NCBI GenBank assembly: GCA_023483915.1
Contig: JAMDEO010000140.1
Span: 1-55,207, forward strand
Source of the DNA: Actinomycetota bacterium
GTDB taxonomy: Bacteria; Actinomycetota; Thermoleophilia; RBG-16-64-13
Reading direction: 5' to 3'
Length of the DNA stretch: 55,207 nucleotides
Shown here: one piece after another, positions 18,177 to 26,963 of the stretch
Layout of the letters: each line of letters starts with the position of its first letter
Numbering within the stretch: position 1 is the first letter of the stretch
Notes under the pieces: generated by a model
What the model was told of the DNA's origin: nothing
Databases searched by the model: none
Seen by the model: the letters and a program-made list of their open reading frames with translations, nothing else
Position numbers and translations under genes: made by a program

Positions 18177-19075
18177 GGCTCTCCTATGTACTTGCCGGTG
18201 GGGTCGAGAAATATCTTGCCCGGCTCTCCTGGAAGCTTCGCGAACCAGTCCGGGCAACTTTTTGGGAAGAGAAGGCGGGCCTGCCATTGGAGGCCAAAGT
18301 TCTCGGTCTTCATGCCCGGATAGAGTCCTTCCATGCCGGCCACCAACTCCTCCCCCGTCTTGGCTCGGGATAGCACATCCTCATAGGCATCCAGATATCC
18401 GAGGGTGAAGTCGATGCAGGCGTCGCCTTGCCAACCCGTTGACGTGAGCTGCTGAAAAACTTCGGGGCTGCAATGGCCGGGGATCACCACCCCGGCGCCG
18501 AAGTCTCTGAGCTTCCGCAGGGCAGCCTTCCACTTCGAGCGCCTGGTTGTATCACTTTCGGCAGTCCAGACATGCGAATCAAGCTCGGCTACGTCGGTGG
18601 CGCAGAGCACGCCGAGCGAGGGCGCCCACACCACGCTGTTGTTCTGGCAGTCTCCCTCCCAACCGTCCGAGAACTGGAGAGACTGCCCTTCGACCTCCAA
18701 GTGCGCCTCGGGGAGGGACGTGGGTATGGTCACTCGGTCGGGCTCGTTTGCCCCAAACACATCGCCCCACATGATGATCTTATCGTCTGTCGTGGAGGCG
18801 ATATCTCTGACCACGCTGGGAAGCCCCACGACCTGGGCCCGCGGAAACGCGAACTGCAGCACACCGGCACCGAAGTGGTGGTCGGGATGGAAGTGCGACA
18901 CATAGATATGGGTGAGGTTCTTGCCCATGAGGATGAGGTCTGCTGCAAGGCGGTGCGCGTCGCTCAAGAGCTGGCAGGCATCGACCAACACGGCGTCCCG
19001 CTCTCCGTAGAAGAGGGTGGACGTGCTGTTCCAACCCTCGTAGCTATGGATAAAGACTCTGTAGCTGAGGGTCAC
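18164..19075 (-). CDS. Metallo-beta-lactamase-fold hydrolase
   Basis: 303 aa. The metal motif HFHPDHH (His61, His63, Asp65, His66) follows NLTHIYVS, and later metal ligands fit GDCQNNSV..., TDVAELDS and IPGHCSPE. The fold covers hydrolases of lactones, thioesters and cyclic amides as well as oxidoreductases; the sequence does not choose among them. GTG 19075 has AGAGGGAG seven bases upstream and starts 14 bases after the aminotransferase stop, so the two are co-transcribed. The gene's end carries short direct repeats. Confidence 0.85.
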   Translation of the reverse strand: MTLSYRVFIHSYEGWNSTSTLFYGERDAVLVDACQLLSDAHRLAADLILMGKNLTHIYVSHFHPDHHFGAGVLQFAFPRAQVVGLPSVVRDIASTTDDKIIMWGDVFGANEPDRVTIPTSLPEAHLEVEGQSLQFSDGWEGDCQNNSVVWAPSLGVLCATDVAELDSHVWTAESDTTRRSKWKAALRKLRDFGAGVVIPGHCSPEVFQQLTSTGWQGDACIDFTLGYLDAYEDVLSRAKTGEELVAGMEGLYPGMKTENFGLQWQARLLFPKSCPDWFAKLPGEPGKIFLDPTGKYIGEPPRE

Positions 19076-19089
19076 GCCGTGGCTCCCTC

Positions 19090-20487
19090 TCAAGCTGTTA
19101 GCTCTTCGACCAGGCCCTCGAACGAACTGACATACCGGTCGACATCTTCGTCGGTGTGCTGGACCGACAGGCACCACTCCTCCTCACGCCCGTTGACGAG
19201 CAGTACACCCCGATTGACGTTGTAGAGCCAGGCCAGTGAGCAGAGGGGGATGTCCTGGTATTTGACGAACGATTCGTAGTCGGTGATTTCGTGCGCGGCG
19301 AAATGGATGCAGCCTTTAGACGTGAGACCCACCGTGTAACCGGGGAAGCCGTATTTGACGCAGATGTCACCGCACTCCCTGACGAGACGGCTATTCAGCC
19401 GATTCATGTGCGCATAGGCCTCGGGGGTCATGACTTCTTCCAGACTCGCCCGCGCAGCAGCCATGCAAAGCGGGTTTCCATTGTAGGTACCCACCTGAAA
19501 GACTCTGCCGGAATCGATGACCTCCATGACCTCGTCGGTCGCCCCGATCGCTCCCGAGGGCAGACCGCCGGCCAGCGCCTTGGCCAGGGTGACCATATCG
19601 GGGAGGACTTCCCAGCGCTCAATTGCGCCCCCTGCTGCCGTGCAAATGCCGGTCTTGATCTCGTCAAATATGAGAAGGATCCCGTGCTTGCGGGTGATCT
19701 CGCGGACGGCTTCCAGGTAGCCTGGTTGGGGAAGGATCACTCCTAGGTTCATCATGGCGGGTTCCATGATAAGACAGGCAGGCCTTCGCCCCTGCTCGAT
19801 AAGGCGTTCGATCCGCGCTTCCATCATTGGGGCGTCGTTGAAAGGGACAGGCACGGTGAGATCAACGACCTCTTCCGGAATTCCCGCCCCGTACGGTAGA
19901 GAGTTGTAGTTGTCGCGAGTCCCAATGGGGGTCTTGCCGTAGTCGACAATCCCGATGGAAACCATGGCGTAGTCGTGATGGCCATGATAGGAACCGAAGA
20001 TCTTCAGCACGGTCTTGCGCCCGGTGTAAGCCCTTGCGATGCGGATGGCGTCCATTGTGGCTTCCGTGCCCGAGTTCACGAAGCGCCACTTGGGCAGCCG
20101 GAAGTTCCGAGCCAGATGATCGGCAACGATCGCAGCGTCCTCCGTTGGGAGGCCGAACTGGGTTCCTAGGTCGCAGCGTTTCTTGATGGCGTCTACGATT
20201 GCCGGATGAGCGTGGCCCTGAACCATGCAGCCGAAGCCGTTGTGGAAATCGCTCAGTTCTTTGCTGTCCACAGAGTAGACCTTGGAGCCCTTGCCGTGTG
20301 TGAAGAAGATGGGATACGGATCACGAATCTGATAGCTGGAGGCGACTCCGTTCACCAAGCTCCGAGAGGCCCGCAGGAATGCTTCATATGATCCGGGTGT
20401 TTCCTGCTCGAGTCGCTTCTCCTCACGAGCCGCCAATTCCCGGATTCGCCTGCGATCTATCGCTATCGGTGCTGGTGCTGTGGACAT
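19090..20487 (-). CDS. Class III aminotransferase
   Basis: 465-aa fold-type I PLP enzyme related to glutamate-1-semialdehyde aminomutase and beta-transaminases. Motifs: FHNGFGCMVQGHAHP, FVNSGTEATMDAIRIAR, FGSYHGHHDY, LLIFDEIKTG (Asp of the PLP ring) and LAKALAGGLP with Lys303 as Schiff-base residue. ATG 20487 has AAGGAG seven bases upstream. It lies between a solute-binding lipoprotein gene upstream and the MBL hydrolase and alcohol dehydrogenase downstream, which suggests catabolism of an imported amine or amino acid. It is only distantly similar to the aminotransferase at 11661-13046. Confidence 0.9.
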   Translation of the reverse strand: MSTAPAPIAIDRRRIRELAAREEKRLEQETPGSYEAFLRASRSLVNGVASSYQIRDPYPIFFTHGKGSKVYSVDSKELSDFHNGFGCMVQGHAHPAIVDAIKKRCDLGTQFGLPTEDAAIVADHLARNFRLPKWRFVNSGTEATMDAIRIARAYTGRKTVLKIFGSYHGHHDYAMVSIGIVDYGKTPIGTRDNYNSLPYGAGIPEEVVDLTVPVPFNDAPMMEARIERLIEQGRRPACLIMEPAMMNLGVILPQPGYLEAVREITRKHGILLIFDEIKTGICTAAGGAIERWEVLPDMVTLAKALAGGLPSGAIGATDEVMEVIDSGRVFQVGTYNGNPLCMAAARASLEEVMTPEAYAHMNRLNSRLVRECGDICVKYGFPGYTVGLTSKGCIHFAAHEITDYESFVKYQDIPLCSLAWLYNVNRGVLLVNGREEEWCLSVQHTDEDVDRYVSSFEGLVEELTA

Positions 20488-20534
20488 CTCCTGTCTCCTT
20501 GGTTGATCTCAATCCCGTAGCTGCAGGCGGCTTA

Positions 20535-20569
20535 CGAGGAGGCCTCTCGCAGGACTTGAGGCCTCCTCG
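20535..20569. terminator. Strong intergenic hairpin after solute-binding protein gene
   Basis: A perfect 12-base inverted repeat: CGAGGAGGCCTC at 20535-20546 and GAGGCCTCCTCG at 20558-20569 with an 11-base loop. It lies in the 127 bases between the solute-binding protein stop and the aminotransferase start (both minus strand). There is no run of U after it, so it may attenuate transcription or protect the upstream message from 3' decay, giving more binding protein than enzyme. Confidence 0.7.
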
Positions 20570-20614
20570 CGCTGGGAGGAGGGTCAGCCATAAGCCGACT
20601 TGCAGGCTCCGCGT

Positions 20615-21877
20615 CTACTCGCCGAGCTGAACCTGAGAATAGGTGTAGATCGGCACCCAGGATATGTTGTTGCCAACTTTCTGGGTCTTGACGATCAAGA
20701 AGTCGCGGGTGCCAATATAGGCGTCTTTGTAGGGTGACATGGTGACCTTGCCGGCCGGCGTGTCGATACTCATGTTGGCCATGGCTTCGATCACCTTTGC
20801 CGGTGTGGTATCGCCGCGGGTCTGTTTGAGCGCCTCATTGTAGAGCATGACCGCGACCCACCCTGTATAGCTCTGAGTTGTGGGCAGCTCGTCCGGATAA
20901 AGCTTCTGATAGGCTGCCGTGTACTCCTTGTTGAGAGCGTTGTCCAGCAGCGGCGTATAGACATCGCAGCCGACGATGTTCAAGCCGGCGTCCCCCAGTT
21001 CGGCAAGCTGTTCCTCGACGAAGTTGTTGGCCATAGGAACGACCAAGGGGGCGGTGAGGTTGTAGTCGCTGCACTGTTTGACGAACGGCACGGATCCGTT
21101 GCCGATGATCCAGAAGTAGGTGCAGTCGGCCGGCTTGAGCGTCGAGAGGTATGGGCTGAAATCAACCGTATCCATTGGGACGTAGTTGACGCTGATCACC
21201 TTGCCTCCGGACTCGCCGAAACCTCTTTCGAAACCAGCCTGAAGGTCATGGGCGGCTGTGTCTTCATAGTTGATACAGTTGGCGGTCTTATAGCCGAGCT
21301 CCTCGGCCACGTACTTGCCGAAGTAGTAGCCCCAGGAGCCGTACAGACCGGCCGGGATGAAGGCCAGCTTGTTTGCCGTGGTCAGGTTATCTTTGGGCTG
21401 TCCCATGAGAGAGCAATCCGGGATTCCTCCGGACTTCGCCAGATAATCGGTGACGGCCTGGGTGGCGGGGGAGAAGAGTGGGCCTATCATGTAGTTCAGC
21501 CCTCCGCTGGTGACTAATTGTTTGGCCTTGTCGACCGCGATCACCGGGTCGGAGCTGTTGTCGACCTTACTGTACTTGACCGGCCGCCCTGCCATCTGGT
21601 TGTCCAGCATGGAGAGAGCCGTGAGGATGCCTTTGTCACATTGGGCTGCGTCGAAGGCCATGAATCCAGTGAAGCCTTCATCGAAAGCGATCTTGATGGG
21701 CTCGGTGCTGACTGCAGAAGTGGACGTAGCGACTACCTCGCCCCCGCCGGCCGCCGTCGTAGGGCTTCCAGTCGGCGCAGCAGTTGTGGCAGTCGTCCCC
21801 GTGCCTCCACATGCCAGGGCGAGGACAGAGATTGCAGAAATCGTGATGAGAACCGAAAGCACCAGCAGCTTGCGCAT
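20615..21877 (-). CDS. Branched-chain-amino-acid-type ABC solute-binding lipoprotein
   Basis: 420 aa. It begins with a lipoprotein signal (MRKLLVLSVLITISA... LALAC) and a Thr/Ala/Gly-rich linker, then a Peripla_BP_6 domain (IKIAFDEGFTGFMAFDA, IGPLFSPATQAV, YTGWVAVMLYNEAL) as in LivK/AmiC. It would be anchored to the outside of the membrane and capture an amino acid, amide or aromatic acid. ATG 21877 has AAGGGGG eight bases upstream; the frame is open further but without a signal sequence. No permease or ATPase gene is next to it, so it either shares the LIV transporter at 28501-31936 or acts as a sensor. Confidence 0.9.
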   Translation of the reverse strand: MRKLLVLSVLITISAISVLALACGGTGTTATTAAPTGSPTTAAGGGEVVATSTSAVSTEPIKIAFDEGFTGFMAFDAAQCDKGILTALSMLDNQMAGRPVKYSKVDNSSDPVIAVDKAKQLVTSGGLNYMIGPLFSPATQAVTDYLAKSGGIPDCSLMGQPKDNLTTANKLAFIPAGLYGSWGYYFGKYVAEELGYKTANCINYEDTAAHDLQAGFERGFGESGGKVISVNYVPMDTVDFSPYLSTLKPADCTYFWIIGNGSVPFVKQCSDYNLTAPLVVPMANNFVEEQLAELGDAGLNIVGCDVYTPLLDNALNKEYTAAYQKLYPDELPTTQSYTGWVAVMLYNEALKQTRGDTTPAKVIEAMANMSIDTPAGKVTMSPYKDAYIGTRDFLIVKTQKVGNNISWVPIYTYSQVQLGE

Positions 21878-21963
21878 GGCCAACCCCCTTACCTGCGTCG
21901 AACCCGACCATTTGCCCATTGATTTTGATAAGTTTGGAAGAACCTTTGACCATATTCCCACTA

Positions 21964-21991
21964 ACTATCACCCCAAAGGGGGATGTGTCAA
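21964..21991 (-). promoter_or_regulatory. Candidate sigma-70 promoter with palindrome in spacer
   Basis: On the minus strand a perfect -35 TTGACA (21991-21986) is followed after 16 bases by GATAGT (4 of 6 matches to TATAAT). The spacer holds the palindrome ATCCCCCTTTGGGGTGAT, a possible operator. The binding-protein start codon lies about 87 bases downstream. Confidence 0.5.
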
Positions 21992-22203
21992 GCCTTTCCC
22001 CCTCGGCCAGAACCGGCGTGGAAAACAGAATTAGCGGGATTTGTGGTTCTGGCGAACAGGGGTACCATTAAGGTGGTCACGCAGGCACGCCGACTACCCG
22101 GTGTTTGAAAAATCAGGTACTTTGGGGGAAGTTTGTACTTTATATTTGTATTTCTTATTGTGAGAAAGGCAGTGCGCACCCCCTGCCGGTGGGAAAGGGC
22201 GCA
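21992..22203. other. AT-richer intergenic region, no gene seen
   Basis: The stretch between the solute-binding protein promoter and the small gene at 22204 is locally AT-rich (around 22100-22160). The only open frame is 63 codons on the minus strand and lacks a ribosome site or recognisable motif. I see upstream promoter DNA only. Confidence 0.4.
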
Positions 22204-22491
22204 CTATTTCGCCGCGGTTTTCCTAACGCCTCGCTCGATATAGATCTTGCCGCCCACTCCTCGAATGCTCAGCTTGTCGGCAAACTCAGGATCTTTCAGG
22301 CGGTCGCGAAGGCCACAATAGACGGTGATGAACTTCTTCTCGGCGGGAGTCCCCACTCTTAGGCTGCCGATCTTTGGGTCGGCTTCAAACTTGGCTAGGG
22401 CGTCGGCCAGCAGCTGGCGGTAGACGCTACGCTTACGACTTCTTGTCGCAGGAGGCGCCTCTTCAGGGATAAGTGAAAACCCCTCGGCCAT
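22204..22491 (-). CDS. Small conserved-looking basic protein, unknown function
   Basis: 95 aa, rich in Lys and Arg, no Cys and no membrane segment. The central part (SVYRQLLADALAKFEADPKIGSLRV) reads as amphipathic helix and the end (LSIRGVGGKIYIERG) as strands. I do not recognise the family. ATG 22491 is preceded by AAAGGAGAGGA, a good ribosome site, which is the main support for a real gene. It stands alone between the cupin-like gene and the solute-binding protein gene, all on the minus strand. Confidence 0.6.
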   Translation of the reverse strand: MAEGFSLIPEEAPPATRSRKRSVYRQLLADALAKFEADPKIGSLRVGTPAEKKFITVYCGLRDRLKDPEFADKLSIRGVGGKIYIERGVRKTAAK

Positions 22492-22582
22492 TCCTCTCCT
22501 TTCGGCCAACACAAGCAGCTAAAAGTATACATAAGCGGAGGAAGCAAAGAGATAGCATCAACAACGTCCCAAACGGCTTTCT

Positions 22583-23032
22583 CTACGTGTAACCACCCGT
22601 ATTGAGGCCCATGAAGACAGTGAGAATAGGTCTGTCCACGCGGTTGAAGATCATGGGCCCGTGAGGAAGCCACTTGGGAACGTAGATAGCGGTGGTCGAT
22701 GTAAGGATGAACGTCTCGGCCCCTCCGCCTTCGCCCATCACCCATTCGACTTCTCCCCCGAGATCCCTAAGGTTCCGGGGGTCGGATCCAATCAGAAGGA
22801 CTATCTCTGCGAAAGGGTGGGAGTGTTGTTGCCCGGGGTACTCTCTCGGCGTTGTCTTGTCCCAGACCCAGCCGATGTCCAGCCACTGGTTGGCTTCCTT
22901 GACTAGATCCTTGTCGATGTATACCTCGTCGGGGAAAGTGAATCCGGAGACCTGGCTGAAGTCGTGATGAGCCATCTCCGTCAGAAACTTCGGTTCCGTA
23001 ATCACGTATTTGCCATATCTTTCGGCTGACAT
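22583..23032 (-). CDS. Cupin-like metal-binding protein
   Basis: 149 aa. The stretch QQHSHPFAEIVLLIG gives two His and one Glu in cupin-motif-1 order, and VPKWLPHGPM supplies the His of motif 2, so one metal ion in a small beta-barrel is likely. Small cupins of this size act as isomerases, dioxygenases or ligand-binding proteins. It is divergent from the transhydroxylase-like gene (start codons about 215 bases apart), suggesting a related substrate, but this is inference. ATG 23032 lacks a strong Shine-Dalgarno (only CAGGAAG upstream). Confidence 0.75.
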   Translation of the reverse strand: MSAERYGKYVITEPKFLTEMAHHDFSQVSGFTFPDEVYIDKDLVKEANQWLDIGWVWDKTTPREYPGQQHSHPFAEIVLLIGSDPRNLRDLGGEVEWVMGEGGGAETFILTSTTAIYVPKWLPHGPMIFNRVDRPILTVFMGLNTGGYT

Positions 23033-23062
23033 CGCTTCCTGACCCTGTTTGGCTTCAGCTTT

Positions 23063-23083
23063 GGCGGGCCGGTTTGGCCCGCC
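23063..23083. promoter_or_regulatory. Perfect 8-base hairpin between divergent genes
   Basis: GGCGGGCC at 23063-23070 and GGCCCGCC at 23076-23083 flank a five-base loop. It falls about 31-51 bases before the cupin start on the minus strand and upstream of the transhydroxylase-like gene on the plus strand. It may be an operator or a leader hairpin; it has no U-tract. Confidence 0.45.
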
Positions 23084-23246
23084 CGCGTAGACCTACCAAT
23101 TGTGCATTCTAACCCTTGCGAACCCGGGAGCGTGACCTTCCGAAGATCTGACCGACAGATCGGCGGGCTGCCTCTCCAGTGGCATCTGTGGACAACTTCA
23201 ACCCTCGCCTAGTAACTTGATGGCAACGACGAAGGGGGAGAGACTC

Positions 23247-25952
23247 ATGGCCAAAGAGAGCGGGGCATGGACCACCCATGCGGGGACAGATGGACGGGAG
23301 AAGTCTGTGCTCAAGGGCCTGAGCTTCATTTCCTCCCCCAGCAGCGGTGATGGCAACACTTCCGTGGTGGACGTTAAAGATGGTCGGATCTTGAGGATCA
23401 GGCCACTCCATTTCGATTGGAAGTATGAGAGGAAGGACTTCAATCCGTGGCGGATGGAGGCACGCGGTCACGCGCTCGAGCCCCCCATGAAGTCGCTCAT
23501 TCCCCCATACGCCCTCGCTTACAAGAAGCGCGTCTATTCCCCCAACCGCATCCTCTATCCGCTGAAACGGGTCGACTGGAACCCGAGCGGCGCCCCCGGC
23601 TCTACCGGACTCGGCGGACGGAATACGGCCAATCGGGGCGCCAGCAAGTACGTTCGCGTCTCCTGGAACGAAGCCCTCGACATTCTGGCGGGGGAACTGA
23701 AGCGCATTCACGCTGATTACGGGCCTTACGCCGTGCTTTCCCAGGGCGACGGGCATGGTGAGACCAAGATTGTCCACGGCACTCACGGCTGCCAGAACAA
23801 GTTGCTCAACCTCCTTGGTGGCTTCACCCAGCAGATCCGGAACTCGGACAGCTGGGAGGGGTCGTACTGGGGCGCGAAGCACGCCTGGGGGATGGAGCCC
23901 GTTGGGCAGATGGAGCCGGTGTGCAACCTGGTACCCGACATCGCCGAGAACACGGAACTGCTGCTGTTCTGGGGCTGCGACCCGGAGACCACGCCCTGGG
24001 CTTTCGACGGCCAGATGGCCAGCCGCCTCGTCTACTGGTGGCGGAGCATCGGCATCGATTGTGTCTTCGTCTGCCCCGACCTCAATTACGGCGCAGCCAT
24101 CCACGCGGATAAGTGGATCCCCATCCGGCCCAACACCGACGCGGCCCTCTACCTGGCCATCGCCTATGTCTGGTTGACCGAGGGCACTTATGACCAAGAC
24201 TACGTCGCCACTCACACCTTCGGCTTCGACAAGTTCCAGGAGTACGTCCTGGGCGATCAAGACGACGTTCCCAAGACGCCCGCTTGGGCTGCGGAAAAGT
24301 GCGGCGTCCCTGCCCGGATCATCAAGGCCCTTGCGTGCGATTGGGCCTCCAAGAGGACGACTATCCTGATAGGGAACGGCGGCCCAGGCATTCGCGGACC
24401 GTACGCGACGGAGCCAGCTCGACTGCAGGCGCTCCTGCTGGCCATGCAGGGGCTAGGTAAACCCGGGGTTCACCAGATGAAGATGCTCGAGTGGGGCCGG
24501 CGCATGCTGGAAGAGTCGAACCCAATGCCTCGCGGAGTCGTTATGCCGAACGTCATGCGCTCCGTATATACCGGTGGCATGCTCATAACCACGGAGAACG
24601 AGGAAGACCGCACCGGGGACATGTCGAGCACGGCGGTGCGAGCTCTCAAAGTGGCAAGGCAGATCATTCCGAAGAACCTGATCCACGATGCCATCCTGAA
24701 CCCGCCCATCACTTGGTACGGCACCACGTCGTGCACGTTTCCGCTCGAGGACCAGTTCGTGAAGTACACCTACCCGGCGCCGGGCTGCCCGGAGGTCCAC
24801 ATGATATGGACCGACAGTCCTTGCTGGATCACCTGTTGGAACGACAGCAATGCGTACATCAAGGCCCTGCGCAGCCCGAAGATCGAGTTCATCGTGGCGC
24901 AGCATCCGTGGATGGAAAATGATTGCCTGTTCGCCGACCTTATCCTGCCCGCAAATACCAAGTTCGAGGTGCGTGACATCTCCACCGACACCATGGGCGG
25001 TCAGTTCAACCTCATTGTGAATGAAGAGAAGGCGGTCGAGCCCCGGGGTGAATCGCGCAGCGACTACGAGATCGTGTGCATGGTGGCCGAGCGACTGGGA
25101 CTGCTGGAGGAGTACAGCGGCGGCAAGAGCATCGAGCAGTTGGTGGACAGGGGCTTCGAGGGCTCTGGCGTCAAGGACATGGTGGGCTACCAGGAGTTTA
25201 AAGAGAAGGGGTATTTCGTTGTCCCTACCGATCCGGACTGGGAAAAGCACCCGGCCGGGCTGAGACTCTTTCACGAGGACCCTGAAAATCACCCCCTCAA
25301 GACCCCCTCGGGAAAGATTGAGTTCTACTCGCAGAACCTGGCGAGGTATTTTCCCGATGATCCGGAGCGGCCGCCGGTGCCGCACTGGATTGAGAAGGGG
25401 GACAGCCACGACGAAGCTCTATCCGGCGCACGAGCAGCCAAGTATCCCCTGGTCGTCCTGTCGAACCACCCGCGCTGGCGCTGCCATGCCAATCACGACG
25501 ATCTTACTTGGCTGCGGGAGATCGAAACCTGCAAGGTCCAAGGCCCGGACGGCTACAAGTACGAGCCGCTCTGGATCAACACGGAGGATGCCGCCGCCCG
25601 CGGGATCGTGCACGGCGACGTGGTCAAGATCCACAACCAGCGCGGCGCTGTGCTGGCAGGAGCATACGTCACTGAGAGAGTGATGCCCGGAGCGGTCTAC
25701 ATCGATCATGGTGCCAGATATGACCCGATCGTACCCGGCGAGCTAGACCGCGGTGGGGCCATAAACACGCTGACCCCGCACAATCTCACCTCGAAAAATG
25801 CCACGGGCATGGTGAGCAGCGGGTTCCTCGTCCAAGTGGAAAAGGTAGATCTCAACGATCTGCGGAGGCGCTACCCGGAAGCCTTCGGCCGGCCGTACCA
25901 CAAGGGTGCCGGTCTTTGCCTGGAACGGGTGCTGGCGCGCGAGGGGAGGTAG
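23247..25952 (+). CDS. Mo/W bis-MGD enzyme, transhydroxylase large-subunit-like
   Basis: 901 aa, DMSO-reductase family. There is no N-terminal Cys cluster. The N-terminal half closely resembles, from memory, the large subunit of Pelobacter pyrogallol-phloroglucinol transhydroxylase: DVKDGRILRI, RMEARGHAL, RVSWNEALDI, NSDSWEGSYWG, FWGCDPET, WIPIRPNTDAAL, YPAPGCPE. Residues equivalent to that enzyme's His144, Asp174 and metal-ligand Ser175 appear to be His170, Asp201 and Ser202; Tyr441 may match its active-site Tyr. A likely role is non-redox hydroxyl transfer, or reductive dehydroxylation, of a phenolic ring in the cytoplasm (no Tat signal). The 4Fe-4S small subunit is not encoded nearby. ATG 23247 has AAGGGGGAG six bases upstream; ATG 23220 is an alternative. 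Confidence 0.85.
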   Translation: MAKESGAWTTHAGTDGREKSVLKGLSFISSPSSGDGNTSVVDVKDGRILRIRPLHFDWKYERKDFNPWRMEARGHALEPPMKSLIPPYALAYKKRVYSPNRILYPLKRVDWNPSGAPGSTGLGGRNTANRGASKYVRVSWNEALDILAGELKRIHADYGPYAVLSQGDGHGETKIVHGTHGCQNKLLNLLGGFTQQIRNSDSWEGSYWGAKHAWGMEPVGQMEPVCNLVPDIAENTELLLFWGCDPETTPWAFDGQMASRLVYWWRSIGIDCVFVCPDLNYGAAIHADKWIPIRPNTDAALYLAIAYVWLTEGTYDQDYVATHTFGFDKFQEYVLGDQDDVPKTPAWAAEKCGVPARIIKALACDWASKRTTILIGNGGPGIRGPYATEPARLQALLLAMQGLGKPGVHQMKMLEWGRRMLEESNPMPRGVVMPNVMRSVYTGGMLITTENEEDRTGDMSSTAVRALKVARQIIPKNLIHDAILNPPITWYGTTSCTFPLEDQFVKYTYPAPGCPEVHMIWTDSPCWITCWNDSNAYIKALRSPKIEFIVAQHPWMENDCLFADLILPANTKFEVRDISTDTMGGQFNLIVNEEKAVEPRGESRSDYEIVCMVAERLGLLEEYSGGKSIEQLVDRGFEGSGVKDMVGYQEFKEKGYFVVPTDPDWEKHPAGLRLFHEDPENHPLKTPSGKIEFYSQNLARYFPDDPERPPVPHWIEKGDSHDEALSGARAAKYPLVVLSNHPRWRCHANHDDLTWLREIETCKVQGPDGYKYEPLWINTEDAAARGIVHGDVVKIHNQRGAVLAGAYVTERVMPGAVYIDHGARYDPIVPGELDRGGAINTLTPHNLTSKNATGMVSSGFLVQVEKVDLNDLRRRYPEAFGRPYHKGAGLCLERVLAREGR

Positions 25953-26018
25953 GAGGCTGCTGAGAAACCAAGCCTTGGTGCCTAGCGCAGTGGCCAGCAG
26001 GGCCCCCGCGGACGAGCG

Positions 26019-26897
26019 TCACCACTCTCCTAGGGCTTGCTCCCCGGCCAGTTGGCCCGGGGCGGCCTCGGATGCCGCCGCGTCTGCGGTGCCGACGTAG
26101 CCCATGTTGGCCGAAATGCCGGCTGCCGCTTGCTTGAGCTTGCTGATGACCGCGTCCATGAACGCTCCATCGTTCTCCCGGGTTGCGGGGAAACCCAACG
26201 CTAGAACCCCGGCTGTGCTGCCGGTGAAGTCGAGGATGGGTGCGGCAACTCCCATCAGTCCCTCGACAGCCTCGTTGACTTCGATGCCGTACCCCTCGCT
26301 CCGAATGAACGCGAGCCGTTTGAGAAAGCGGTCCGGATCCTTTGTCGAGTAGGGAGTGTGCTGCTCGAGAGGGTACTTGTCCAGAAGATCATGGACCGCG
26401 TCAGAAGAGAGCGACGCCAGGAGAACCTGGCCAATGAGTCCGTAGGTCAGCGGCCGGACATTACCCACCTGCACCGGCATGGGCACCATCTTGAATCCGT
26501 CACCTACTCCCTGCCTCCTGTCGACGATGACGGAATGCTCCCCATTCCGCACCGCGAGGACGATCGTGGCGCCCAAGCTCTCCTCAAGAGCGCCGAGAGG
26601 GTCCGCAGCGGCCTGCAGAAGCGAGAAGGACGCATGAACGATGCTCCCCATTTCGAAGAGGCGCTGCCCTAGCCGGTATCTACCCTTATTGGAAGATCGC
26701 TGCAGGAGACCCCGCCGCTCGAGGTTGGCCACGAGCCGTATCGCCGTGGACCGATTGAGCCCTGTGATATCGACGATCTCAGGGATGCTGAGTTCTTTGC
26801 GATGCAGCGTGAACGAGTCGAGGATGTCTATCGCTCGGTCGAGCACCCTCACTTGATAGGGAACTCCTCGTTCATGCTGGTTCGACTCGTTCGCCAA
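26019..26897 (-). CDS. IclR-family transcriptional regulator
   Basis: 292 aa. An N-terminal winged helix-turn-helix (RVLDRAIDILDSF, ELSIPEIVDITGLNRSTAIRLV, RYRLGQRLFEMG) precedes the IclR effector domain (LRxxSxGATIVLAVRNGEHSVIVDRR-like region, IRSEGYGIEVNEAVEGLMGVAAPI). IclR proteins usually respond to small carboxylates or aromatic intermediates. The frame stays open upstream, but TTG 26897 has a perfect AGGAGG five bases before it, so it is the best start. The gene is divergent from the long transport/catabolic operon at 27108-40050 and is its likely regulator. Its C-terminal tail is Ala-rich. Confidence 0.9.
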   Translation of the reverse strand: MANESNQHERGVPYQVRVLDRAIDILDSFTLHRKELSIPEIVDITGLNRSTAIRLVANLERRGLLQRSSNKGRYRLGQRLFEMGSIVHASFSLLQAAADPLGALEESLGATIVLAVRNGEHSVIVDRRQGVGDGFKMVPMPVQVGNVRPLTYGLIGQVLLASLSSDAVHDLLDKYPLEQHTPYSTKDPDRFLKRLAFIRSEGYGIEVNEAVEGLMGVAAPILDFTGSTAGVLALGFPATRENDGAFMDAVISKLKQAAAGISANMGYVGTADAAASEAAPGQLAGEQALGEW

Positions 26898-26963
26898 AGC
26901 TTCCTCCTGGCCTTCGGGGGATGGCACGCATGCTCGCACGTTCCCGACTCCGCACAGTTGTTT

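Noticed and set aside
21988..22179. 63-codon minus-strand frame in the AT-rich gap
   Set aside because: No ribosome site, no motif, and it lies in the likely promoter upstream region of the solute-binding protein gene.
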